A stretch of DNA of 64,000 nt from Nocardia gamkensis NBRC 108242 (GTDB lineage: Bacteria > Actinomycetota > Actinomycetes > Mycobacteriales > Mycobacteriaceae). The notes below the pieces were generated by a model that ran no database searches, was not told the origin of the DNA, and worked only from the letters and a program-made list of their open reading frames with translations. Shown here piece by piece: positions 54,366-61,785 of this stretch. The stretch lies in assembly GCF_001612985.1 (NCBI RefSeq), contig NZ_BDBM01000018.1:62001-126000 (forward strand), written 5' to 3'. Made by a program: the position numbers and the translations under genes. Each line of letters begins with the position of its first letter. Position 1 is the first letter of the stretch.

Positions 54366-55892
54366 ATGGCCGAGTCCGCGCAGCCACGATTGGCGGCGCG
54401 TCCGGGAGGAACGGGCCGAACGAACGTGCTGACGTCCTATGATCCGCGCACCGGCGAGGTCGTGGGCAACTACGCCGTAATGGGTGCCGCCGAGCTGAAT
54501 CGCGCGGTGCGCGCGGCTCGCTCGGCCGAAAAATGGTGGACGGAGCTGGGTTTCGGCAACCGGAAGCGGTGGCTGCTGGACTGGAAACGCGAAATCGCCC
54601 GGCGTTCCGGTGAATTGGTCTCCCTACTGTGCGAGGAAACCGGGAAGCCGGAGGCGGACGCCGCGATCGAGGTGATGCTCGCGGTGGAGAACCTGGACTG
54701 GGCCGCGCGCAACGCAGGACGCGCGCTGGACCGGCGGCGCATCGGTTCCAGCTGGCTCACCCGCAACCAGCGGGCCTCGGTCGGCTATCTGCCGCTCGGC
54801 GTGGTCGGCGTGCTCGGCCCGTGGAACAACCCCGTGTTCACCCCGATGGGCTCGATCGCCTACGCGATGGCGGCGGGCAACGCCGTGGTGTTCAAGCCGC
54901 ACGAACTGACCACCGGCGTCGGCGTATGGCTGGCCGACAGCTGGTCCCGGCTCGCGCCGAACCAGCCGGTGCTGCAAGTGGTCACGGGAGACACTGCCAC
55001 CGGTACGGCGCTGTGCCGGGCGAAGGTCGACAAGATCGCCTACGCCGGTTCCGAGGCGGACGCGCGCGAGGTGATCTCGGTGTGCGCGCAGACCATGACG
55101 CCGGTCGTGGTGGAGCGCAGCGGCAAGGGCAGCATGGTCGTGCACGTCGACGCCAAGCTGGACGACGCCGCCGAGGCCGCCGTGTTCGGTGCGATGGCGA
55201 ACGCCGGGCAGAACGCCACCGGCATCCAGCGGGCCTACGTCGCCCAGTCGGTGTACGACCGCTTCCTCGACCTGGTCGCGGAGCAGGCCCGCAAGCTGCG
55301 GCCGGGCGCGGACCGGAAGGCGTCCTACGGCCCGATGATCATGGAGTCGCAGGTCGACGTGGTGCGCAGGCAGGTGCGCGACGCGGTGGCCCGCGGCGGC
55401 CGCGCGGTGGTCGGCGGGCTCGACTCGATCCGCGACCCCTACATCGAACCGATCGTGCTGGCCGAGGTGCCGGAGGAGAGCATCGCGATCACGGGCGAGG
55501 GCATCGGCCCGGTGCTCATCGTGAACAAGGTGGCGAGCATGGACGAAGCCGCCGAGCGGATCAACGCGGTCGGCACCGATGTCGCGGTGTCGGTGTTCAC
55601 CAGGGACGTGCACGAGATCGAGGCGTTCGCCGAGCAACTGCGCGCCGGGGTGGTGACCATCAACTCCTCGACCGCCTACGCGGGCATTCCCGCACTGCCC
55701 TTCGGCGGAGTGGGCGAATACGGCCAGGGCCACAGCCACGGCGAGCAGGGATTGCGGGAGTTCAGCCGGACCCTGGCCATCACCCGCAAGCGGTACCAGG
55801 CGCCGGTGAACCTGTCGACGTTCGATCGGCATCCGCGCCATCTCCGCGTGGCCAGGGCGATCTTCCGGATCCGGCACGGCCGCCGCCCCTGA
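54366..55892 (+). CDS. Aldehyde-dehydrogenase-family protein lacking the catalytic Cys
   Basis: A 508-residue ALDH-superfamily protein, closest by eye to the succinate-semialdehyde dehydrogenase (GabD2) group. The cofactor motifs are present (GVLGPWNNP, AGNAVVFKPHE, ITGEGIGPVL, FGGVGEYGQGHSHG). The general base Glu250 lies in VVERSGKG. Exactly 34 residues later, where every active ALDH has Cys (GQxC), the sequence is GQNAT with Ala284 (codon GCC at 55215-55217). The protein should therefore not oxidise aldehydes by the usual thiohemiacetal route. GAGAGG lies five bases before the ATG. It converges on the tandem-TetR gene, 9 bases away. It could be a binding protein, regulator or pseudoenzyme. 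Confidence 0.8.
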   Translation: MAESAQPRLAARPGGTGRTNVLTSYDPRTGEVVGNYAVMGAAELNRAVRAARSAEKWWTELGFGNRKRWLLDWKREIARRSGELVSLLCEETGKPEADAAIEVMLAVENLDWAARNAGRALDRRRIGSSWLTRNQRASVGYLPLGVVGVLGPWNNPVFTPMGSIAYAMAAGNAVVFKPHELTTGVGVWLADSWSRLAPNQPVLQVVTGDTATGTALCRAKVDKIAYAGSEADAREVISVCAQTMTPVVVERSGKGSMVVHVDAKLDDAAEAAVFGAMANAGQNATGIQRAYVAQSVYDRFLDLVAEQARKLRPGADRKASYGPMIMESQVDVVRRQVRDAVARGGRAVVGGLDSIRDPYIEPIVLAEVPEESIAITGEGIGPVLIVNKVASMDEAAERINAVGTDVAVSVFTRDVHEIEAFAEQLRAGVVTINSSTAYAGIPALPFGGVGEYGQGHSHGEQGLREFSRTLAITRKRYQAPVNLSTFDRHPRHLRVARAIFRIRHGRRP

Positions 55893-55901
55893 CGCGGACG
55901 G

Positions 55902-57140
55902 CTAGTCGAGCAGCACCGCGTCCATGAGCGCGGTGACCCGGGCCAATTGCGCGGGGCGGGAGTCGAATCGGATCAGCCTGCCCACATCGATCACCTGACT
56001 GATTGCGGCGTGCACGCGGAAGCGCGCCTCCACCGAGTCGCCGTCCAGCAGGTTGGCCCACTCCAGCACGTTCTGCCGCTGAATGGCGCGCAGCTTGTGC
56101 TGCTCGGACTGCGGCAGGTTGCCGAACTCCGCGTAGTAGACCGCCATGATCTCCGGCATGGCGAAACTCAATTTGGCGTAGCGGTCGGCCACGCGCCGCG
56201 CGGCGTCGGGCCGGCTCGTCGCCTCGGCCAGCGCCTCGGTGATCGCGATGGCCAGCCGATCGCCTGTGCGATGGAACGCCGCGGCGAGCAGGTCGGCCTT
56301 GCTCGCGAAGTACCGGTACACGCTGGAGGCGTTGATGCCGACGGCGGCGCCGATCTCCTCGATGCTCGCCTCGTGGTAACCCTGCCTGCCGAAGATCCGG
56401 ATGGCCTCGGTGAGCAGCTGCTCGCGCTTGGAGGTGACCGGGATGCCGCGCACGGGCGGGCCGGGATCCGGTTCGACCGGGGCGGGAGGCAGTTCGGTGC
56501 GCAGGATGGCCCAGGACATCTGGTGCAGCAGCGGAAGCAGCCGAGCGCTGGACAGCGCGGTGCGGTGCGCGGCGATGCTGGCGATCGCGCTGAGCACGCC
56601 CGCGGCCAGCATCGCCACGTCCGCGGGCGGGGCCTCGGGTCGCAGCAGCGCGATCGGCGCCGCGAGGGTGTTGTTCAGGTCGTCGTAGATCTTCCTGATC
56701 CGGATCCGGTCATCGCGCTCGAGATAGCGCCGTTCCCAGCGGTAGAGGCCGGCCTCGCGGCGGATCTCGACGGTGTGCTCGCTGATCGCGCGGATCAGCG
56801 CGTCCGCGCGCCGCACCGGGTCCAGCCGGGTGTCGTCGGCCGACTCGGCGACGGTCAGCAGGTGCCGCGCGCCCTCCTCGGCGGCCGCGACCAACAGCGC
56901 GTACTTGTTCGTGAAGTGCCGGTAGAGGGCGGGACCGGAGATGCCGACCTCCGCGGCGATCTCGTCCACGCCCACCGGGTAGTACCCGCGTTCGCTGAAC
57001 GCGCGCGCGGCCGCCCGGATGATCTGCACCTTGCGGTCCTTCGGACGCCGGCGTACCGACGGCGCGCCCTCGGCGCCGGTCCTGCTGCCCGGTTCGGGCC
57101 GCGCGGGAGCGAGGTCGACCTCGCTGCGATCCGCGACCAT
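55902..57140 (-). CDS. Tandem TetR-family regulator (Mce3R-like, two fused modules)
   Basis: A 412-residue protein made of two complete TetR repressors in one chain. The first DNA-binding helix-turn-helix is GVDEIAAEVGISGPALYRHF (about residues 58-77) after a KDRKVQIIRAAARAF start. The second is SIEEIGAAVGINASSVYRYF (near 255-275) after KREQLLTEAIRIFG. Each is followed by its own ligand-binding helices. Mycobacterial Mce3R has the same double-TetR design and represses lipid-degradation genes and the mce3 operon from asymmetric sites. Here the divergent promoter carries two direct repeats, which suits a protein with two unequal DNA-binding domains in a fixed orientation. A ligand related to fatty acyl-CoA or sterol is likely but unproven. 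Confidence 0.82.
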   Translation of the reverse strand: MVADRSEVDLAPARPEPGSRTGAEGAPSVRRRPKDRKVQIIRAAARAFSERGYYPVGVDEIAAEVGISGPALYRHFTNKYALLVAAAEEGARHLLTVAESADDTRLDPVRRADALIRAISEHTVEIRREAGLYRWERRYLERDDRIRIRKIYDDLNNTLAAPIALLRPEAPPADVAMLAAGVLSAIASIAAHRTALSSARLLPLLHQMSWAILRTELPPAPVEPDPGPPVRGIPVTSKREQLLTEAIRIFGRQGYHEASIEEIGAAVGINASSVYRYFASKADLLAAAFHRTGDRLAIAITEALAEATSRPDAARRVADRYAKLSFAMPEIMAVYYAEFGNLPQSEQHKLRAIQRQNVLEWANLLDGDSVEARFRVHAAISQVIDVGRLIRFDSRPAQLARVTALMDAVLLD

Positions 57141-57193
57141 GCACCTCTCCGTTCTCCGGCGGCGCTGGTTGACAGCGCCCGATACTGGAACCT

Positions 57194-57228
57194 AAGTTAA
57201 CCACAATTCGCAAAGTTAACCACTATTC
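57194..57228. promoter_or_regulatory. Direct-repeat operator between the tandem-TetR and hydratase genes
   Basis: AAGTTAACCACAATTC (57194-57209) recurs as AAGTTAACCACTATTC (57213-57228), identical at 15 of 16 positions with a 19-bp period. They lie head to tail, 54 bases before the regulator start and 40 bases before the hydratase start. They are the obvious site for autoregulation and control of the plus-strand operon. Confidence 0.75.
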
Positions 57229-57267
57229 ACGGCCTGGCGTCCGCCGAATTGCAGCGTAGGAGCGAAC

Positions 57268-58074
57268 ATGAGCAACAACGATTCCGCGGTCCCCGCCGCC
57301 GCCAAGTTCACGGCGGTCCAGGACGGCAAGGTGCTCCGGGTCACGATCACCAACCCGAAGCGGAAGAACGCCATCGACTACGACACCATGGTGGCGCTCG
57401 GCGATACCTTCCGCGCGGCGGCCGAGGACCGCGCGGTGCGGGCGATCGTACTCACCGGCGAGGGCGGCGATTTCTGCACCGGTGCCGATCTGTCGGCGAG
57501 CGCGGACGAGGCGCAACGCGGCATCACCTCGGACATGGTCATGGACGCGGCGAACCGGCTGGTGCGCGCCATCGTGGACGCGCCGGTGCCGGTGATCGCG
57601 CGCATCCGGGGCGCCGCGGCGGGCGTCGGCGTCGGCATCGCGCTGGCCGCCGACCTGGTCTACGCGAGCGAGGACTCCTATCTGCTGCTGGCCTTCATCA
57701 ACATCGGCTTGATGCCCGACGGCGGCGCGGCCGCGCTGGTCGCGGCAGCGGCGGGCCGCCCGCTGGCGGCGCGGATGGCACTGCTCGGGGAGCGGCTGCC
57801 CGCCCGGGAAGCCGCCACCGCCGGGCTGTTCACCGCGGTCGTGCCCGACGCCGAACTCGATGCCGCGGTCGAGGCCGGAGTCGAGAAGATCGCGACCGGT
57901 CCGCGCCGCGCGCTGGAGCTCACCAAGCAGGCGCTGAACCAGGCCACGCTGGCCGCGCTGGACACGGCCCTCGCCGCGGAGAAGGCGGGCCAGACCGAGC
58001 TGCTGCGCTCCCCCGATTTCATGGAGGGCGCCACCGCGATGCTCACCAAGCGCAAGCCCATCTTCGCCGACTGA
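57268..58074 (+). CDS. Enoyl-CoA hydratase/isomerase family protein
   Basis: A 268-residue crotonase-fold protein. NPKRKNAIDYDTMVALGDTF, GEGGDFCTGADLSA (first oxyanion strand) and IRGAAAGVGVGIALAADLVY (second) are clear. By eye, the two glutamates of the classic hydratase are Gly and Phe here, and the loop reads IGLMPDGGAA, the Pro-Asp form seen in PaaG-like members. It may therefore be an isomerase or hydratase of a different acyl-CoA. It is the first gene behind the direct-repeat operator and is followed after 48 bases by the SDR gene. Confidence 0.8.
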   Translation: MSNNDSAVPAAAKFTAVQDGKVLRVTITNPKRKNAIDYDTMVALGDTFRAAAEDRAVRAIVLTGEGGDFCTGADLSASADEAQRGITSDMVMDAANRLVRAIVDAPVPVIARIRGAAAGVGVGIALAADLVYASEDSYLLLAFINIGLMPDGGAAALVAAAAGRPLAARMALLGERLPAREAATAGLFTAVVPDAELDAAVEAGVEKIATGPRRALELTKQALNQATLAALDTALAAEKAGQTELLRSPDFMEGATAMLTKRKPIFAD

Positions 58075-58122
58075 TCGGCCCGCCGGAACGTACCGCCCGG
58101 CAGGCGACTATGTTCATCGGCT

Positions 58123-59148
58123 ATGACTTACCTGGTTACCGGGGCAACTGGGTTCATCGGTCGGTTCCTCATCCCCGAGCTGCTGAAACGCGAGGGTGAC
58201 ATCCATGTACTGGTCCGGCCGGGCGACGCCTCGGCCGACCGGTTCGCCTGCTGCGCGCAGGAATGGGCGGGCGGCGACCGCGTCCGCCCGGTGCGTGGCG
58301 ATCTGGGCGCCCCGGGGCTGGGCATCGACCCGACCTGGCTGGCCCGGCATCGCGGCGCCATCGAGCACGTCTTCCATCTCGCCGCCGGCTACGACCTGAC
58401 CGAGCGCGGCGGCGGCACCAGGCACCTGGTCGACGTCGCCGAGGAGCTGCGGGCCGATCTGCTGCACCACGTCTCGACCGTGGAGGTGGCCGGGTCCAGC
58501 GAGGGCCTGTTCACCGAGGACATGTTCGATCACGGCCAGGTGCTCGCCACACCCGCGCAACGAGCGAGGTTCGAGGCCGAGCGAATCGTGCGCGACTCGT
58601 CGCTGCGCTGGCGTATCTACCGGCCCTCGATCGTGATCGGGCATTCCAGGACCGGCGAGATCGACCGCATCGAGGGCCCGTACTACTTCTTCCGGCTGCT
58701 GCGCATGGCCGCGCAGCTGCCCCGGCTGCTGCCGGTGCTGGTGCCCGAGCTGGGCGAGACCAACATGGTTCCGGTGGATTTCGTCGCCCGCGCCCTCGAC
58801 CACATCGCGCACCGCTCCGGGTCGGACAAGACCACCTACCACCTGGTGGATCCGCGCAGGCAGAGCGCGGTGGACGCGCTGAATCTGTTCGCCGACGAGG
58901 CGGGCGCGCCGCACCTGGTCGAGGTCGTGCCCAAGCGCACGCTGAACATGATGTTGCGCGTCCCCGGCGCGAACTGGCTGCTGCCCCGGGTCGGCGTGCC
59001 GCTGGACGTGCTGGAGCACAGCGAATTCACCTGCTGGTTCGACTGCAGGCACACCAGCTCGGCGCTGGCGGGCACCGACATCCGGGTGCCGCCGTTGGAC
59101 GCCTACGCACCGCGGATCTGGAAGTACTGGATCGAGAACTGGGTCTGA
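58123..59148 (+). CDS. Extended SDR protein with altered catalytic Tyr and Lys
   Basis: A 341-residue Rossmann-fold protein like the NAD(P)-dependent fatty acyl-CoA reductase group. The nucleotide motif is YLVTGATGFIGRFLIPELL, the Ser region is LHHVSTVEVAGSS and the substrate part includes YRPSIVIGHSRTGE. Where the family has YxxxK (PYxRTKFEAE), the sequence is PAQRARFEAE, with Ala145 and Arg149. The cofactor fold is intact but the proton-relay pair is gone. It probably shares the operon and the direct-repeat operator of the hydratase. Confidence 0.75.
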   Translation: MTYLVTGATGFIGRFLIPELLKREGDIHVLVRPGDASADRFACCAQEWAGGDRVRPVRGDLGAPGLGIDPTWLARHRGAIEHVFHLAAGYDLTERGGGTRHLVDVAEELRADLLHHVSTVEVAGSSEGLFTEDMFDHGQVLATPAQRARFEAERIVRDSSLRWRIYRPSIVIGHSRTGEIDRIEGPYYFFRLLRMAAQLPRLLPVLVPELGETNMVPVDFVARALDHIAHRSGSDKTTYHLVDPRRQSAVDALNLFADEAGAPHLVEVVPKRTLNMMLRVPGANWLLPRVGVPLDVLEHSEFTCWFDCRHTSSALAGTDIRVPPLDAYAPRIWKYWIENWV

Positions 59149-59169
59149 TCGGCGCGCCGCACCGGACGG

Positions 59170-60417
59170 CTACCGCCCGGTGACGGTGAGATAGATCAGG
59201 GCGGCGTTGAGAACGGAGATGATCGCGGCGACCGCCCAGGCCAGCCCGCTGGTCAGCCTGCGGTTGACGTCCTCGCCCATCAGCTCGGGGTCGCTCGTGA
59301 AGCGCACCAGCGGGATCAGCGCGAAGGGTATGCCGAACGACAGCACCACCTGGGAGATGATCAGCGCGCGTGTCGGGTCGATCCCGGTGGCCAGGACCGC
59401 GACAGCCGGGATCAACGTGATCAACCTGCGCGTCAGCAGCGGGATCCGCTTGCGCAACAGGCCCTGCATGATCATCGCGCCCGCGTAGGCGCCGACCGAC
59501 GTGGACGCCAGGCCGGAGGCGAGCAGGCCGATCGCGATCAGCAGCGCGGCGGCCGGGCCGAGGACGTCGCCGACGGCGGCGTGCGCGTCCTCGATGGTCT
59601 CGACGTCCCGGCCGCGCAGGGTGCCAGCCGCCATCAGCAGCATGGCGAGGTTCACCGTGCCCGCCAGGACCATGGCCAGGCCGACGTCGATCTTGGTGAC
59701 CCGTAGCAGCCTGGTGCGCAGCGGCCCCGCCGCCGGATGCCCGTGCCGGTCGCGGGCCAGGCCGGAATGCAGATAGACCGCGTGCGGCATGACCGTCGCA
59801 CCGATCATGGCGGCGGCGAGCAGGACGCTCTCGGTGCCCTGGAAGCGCGGCAGCAGGCCGCCGACCGTGCTCGTGACCGACGGCGGGGAGATCACCACGC
59901 TCGCCAGGAAGCCGATCGCGATGATCGCGAGCATCCCGGTGATCACCCGCTCGAACGGTTGCTGGCCGCGCCGGTCCTGCACCAGCAGCAGGCCCATCGA
60001 CACGGCGCCGGTGATCACGCCACCGACCAGCATGGGCAGGCCGAACAGCAGGTGCAGCGCGATCGCGCCGCCGACCACCTCTGCCAGGTCGGTGGCCATC
60101 GCGACCGTCTCGGCCTGGCCCCAATACGCCAGCCGGACCGGACCGCTCGCCTTCTCGCGTACCGCCTCCGGCAGCGACCAGCCGGTCACCAGCCCGAGCT
60201 TGGCCGACAGGAACTGGACCAGCCCCGCCATCACGTTGGCCAGGACGATCACCCAGACCAGCAGGTAACCGAATTGCGCGCCCGCGCTGATATTCGACGC
60301 GACGTTGCCGGGATCGACATAGGCGATGGCCGCGACGAACGCGGGCCCCAGCAGGACCGTCACGGCACGTGCTCGCCCGGTGACGGACCTGGTCGACTCG
60401 ACCAACGTTATACCCAC
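59170..60417 (-). CDS. mntH: Nramp-type Mn2+/H+ transporter MntH
   Basis: A 415-residue Nramp transporter with 11 helices that imports Mn2+ (and Fe2+) with protons. The metal-site motifs are present: DPGNVASNISAG in helix 1 and ATVMPHAVYLHS in helix 6. IDPTRALIISQVVLSFGIPF is the conserved helix-10 region. It starts with GTG at 60417. A CGGGTACCCG palindrome lies 14 bases upstream. It converges on the SDR gene. Confidence 0.88.
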   Translation of the reverse strand: MGITLVESTRSVTGRARAVTVLLGPAFVAAIAYVDPGNVASNISAGAQFGYLLVWVIVLANVMAGLVQFLSAKLGLVTGWSLPEAVREKASGPVRLAYWGQAETVAMATDLAEVVGGAIALHLLFGLPMLVGGVITGAVSMGLLLVQDRRGQQPFERVITGMLAIIAIGFLASVVISPPSVTSTVGGLLPRFQGTESVLLAAAMIGATVMPHAVYLHSGLARDRHGHPAAGPLRTRLLRVTKIDVGLAMVLAGTVNLAMLLMAAGTLRGRDVETIEDAHAAVGDVLGPAAALLIAIGLLASGLASTSVGAYAGAMIMQGLLRKRIPLLTRRLITLIPAVAVLATGIDPTRALIISQVVLSFGIPFALIPLVRFTSDPELMGEDVNRRLTSGLAWAVAAIISVLNAALIYLTVTGR

Positions 60418-60430
60418 GAACAGAATTTTA

Positions 60431-60440
60431 CGGGTACCCG
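60431..60440 (-). promoter_or_regulatory. CGGGTACCCG palindrome before mntH
   Basis: A perfect 10-bp palindrome in an AT-rich setting (ATTTTA before, AACTTTT after), 14 bases upstream of the mntH start. It could be a metal-regulator operator; it does not match the iron-box pattern. Confidence 0.4.
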
Positions 60441-60465
60441 AACTTTTCGTTGCCGTTCGGCCTGT

Positions 60466-60511
60466 AAAAACCGACCGCCTGGTTGCCGCAGCGCGGCGAC
60501 CAGGCGGTCGG
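60466..60511 (-). terminator. Intrinsic terminator after the second antigen-85-like gene
   Basis: CCGACCGCCTGGT pairs with ACCAGGCGGTCGG (13 bp), with an inner GCCGC/GCGGC stem, and on the minus strand is followed by TTTTT. It lies about 50 bases after the esterase stop and is one of the clearest terminators in the window. Confidence 0.9.
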
Positions 60512-60558
60512 GGATGTTCAGCCGGGCGTCCCGGCTTCGCGCATCAGCGCGGTGGCGA

Positions 60559-61626
60559 TCAGATGCCGAGACCCTTCGCGAGCACGGGCCACGACAGCAG
60601 GAACTCGTCGCGCCAGTAGCCCCAGGAGTGGGTGCCGGAGTTACGGAAGTTGTAGGTGGCCGGGATGCCCAGCTCGTTCAGCCGGTTCTGCAGGTTGTGC
60701 GTGCAGTAGTTGGTGCCCGCCTCGATCACGCCGCCGATGACGATCTGGTTGGCCAGACCGTACGCGCCGGGAAGGGCGTACTGGCCGTTGAGCGTGTCGT
60801 ACTGGCCGGGCAGGCCGTTGCCGGTGGAGATGTACAGGTCGAGCCCGCGCAGCCCCTCGGCGTTCACGTACGGGTCGTTGGCCACCCAGTCGGGCGAGCC
60901 TTCGGGACCCCACATGTTGTCGGTGTTGCCGCCGCCCCAGGTTTCGACGGTCAGCTTGACGAACTCCGAGCCCACCGGGTCACTGGTCTGTGCGCAGCCG
61001 CTGTAGGCCGCGGCGGCCTTGTACAGGCCCGGCTTGGAGATCGGCAGCGCCAGCACGGTGGTGCCCGAGGTGGACAGGCCCGCGATGGCGTTCACGCCGT
61101 TGGTGCCCAGCGCGCCGTCCACCAGCGGGGGCAGCTCCTCGGTGAAGAAGGTCTTCCACTTGTTGCGGCCGAGTACCGGGTCGTCCTTGATCCAGTCGGT
61201 GTAGTAGCTCCACTTGCCGCCGATCGGCTGGATCACGTTGACGTTCTTGTCCGACAGGAACTGCAGCGCGTCGGTCTTCGCCTGCCACGAGGCCTCGTCC
61301 TCGCCGCCGCCCGCGCCGTTGAGCAGGTACAGCGTGGGACGCGGCACGGAGGCGTCGGCCGGGCGCTGGACGTCGATGATGATCTTCTCGTCCATCGCCG
61401 CCGAGTACACGTACAAGCGGATGCTGCGCTCGTCCTTGTACTCGGCTTTGGTGATACGCGAACCGTCCGGGGCGACCGGGTTGCCCAGCAGGCTCTTGGA
61501 ATCGATGATCGGATCAGCTGTCGCGCTGGACGCGCCGAGACCGGTCATCACTCCCGCGAGCACCGCGGTTGCCGCGATCGCGGCCGCGACCCGCAGGCCA
61601 CCGCGCCGGCTCTGTCGACGTATCAA
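60559..61626 (-). CDS. Antigen-85-like mycolyltransferase/esterase 2
   Basis: A 355-residue secreted esterase of the antigen 85 family. The signal peptide (RRGGLRVAAAIAATAVLAGV) ends near SATADP. Blocks match the paralogue at 48865-49869: TLYLLNGAGGGEDEASWQAK, nucleophile in IAGLSTSGTTVLAL, YSGCAQTSDPVG and His in GTHSWGYWRDEF. The sequence around the Ser differs (GLSTSG against GFSMSG). A TTG start at 61626 has GAAGG seven bases upstream; longer starts lie in the intergenic region. It probably mycolates cell-wall sugars. Confidence 0.85.
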   Translation of the reverse strand: MIRRQSRRGGLRVAAAIAATAVLAGVMTGLGASSATADPIIDSKSLLGNPVAPDGSRITKAEYKDERSIRLYVYSAAMDEKIIIDVQRPADASVPRPTLYLLNGAGGGEDEASWQAKTDALQFLSDKNVNVIQPIGGKWSYYTDWIKDDPVLGRNKWKTFFTEELPPLVDGALGTNGVNAIAGLSTSGTTVLALPISKPGLYKAAAAYSGCAQTSDPVGSEFVKLTVETWGGGNTDNMWGPEGSPDWVANDPYVNAEGLRGLDLYISTGNGLPGQYDTLNGQYALPGAYGLANQIVIGGVIEAGTNYCTHNLQNRLNELGIPATYNFRNSGTHSWGYWRDEFLLSWPVLAKGLGI

Positions 61627-61785
61627 TTTCGCACCTTCGCTTCGTCTCGAGATTCGCTCTGCATGCCCCACGCGCCGGGGTGGGTGCCCACGCACCACGC
61701 CGACCATACGGCCTATGTAGTCGTCACGACAGGGGACTTCGTTACCGCACCGTTGCCCCATCATGCCCGAACGGTGTCGGTTCGA

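Noticed and set aside
57194..57228. IdeR iron boxes in the tandem-TetR promoter
   Set aside because: The GTTAACCAC cores look similar, but the AGGCTAACCT centre is missing and the sites are direct repeats without the 19-bp palindrome.
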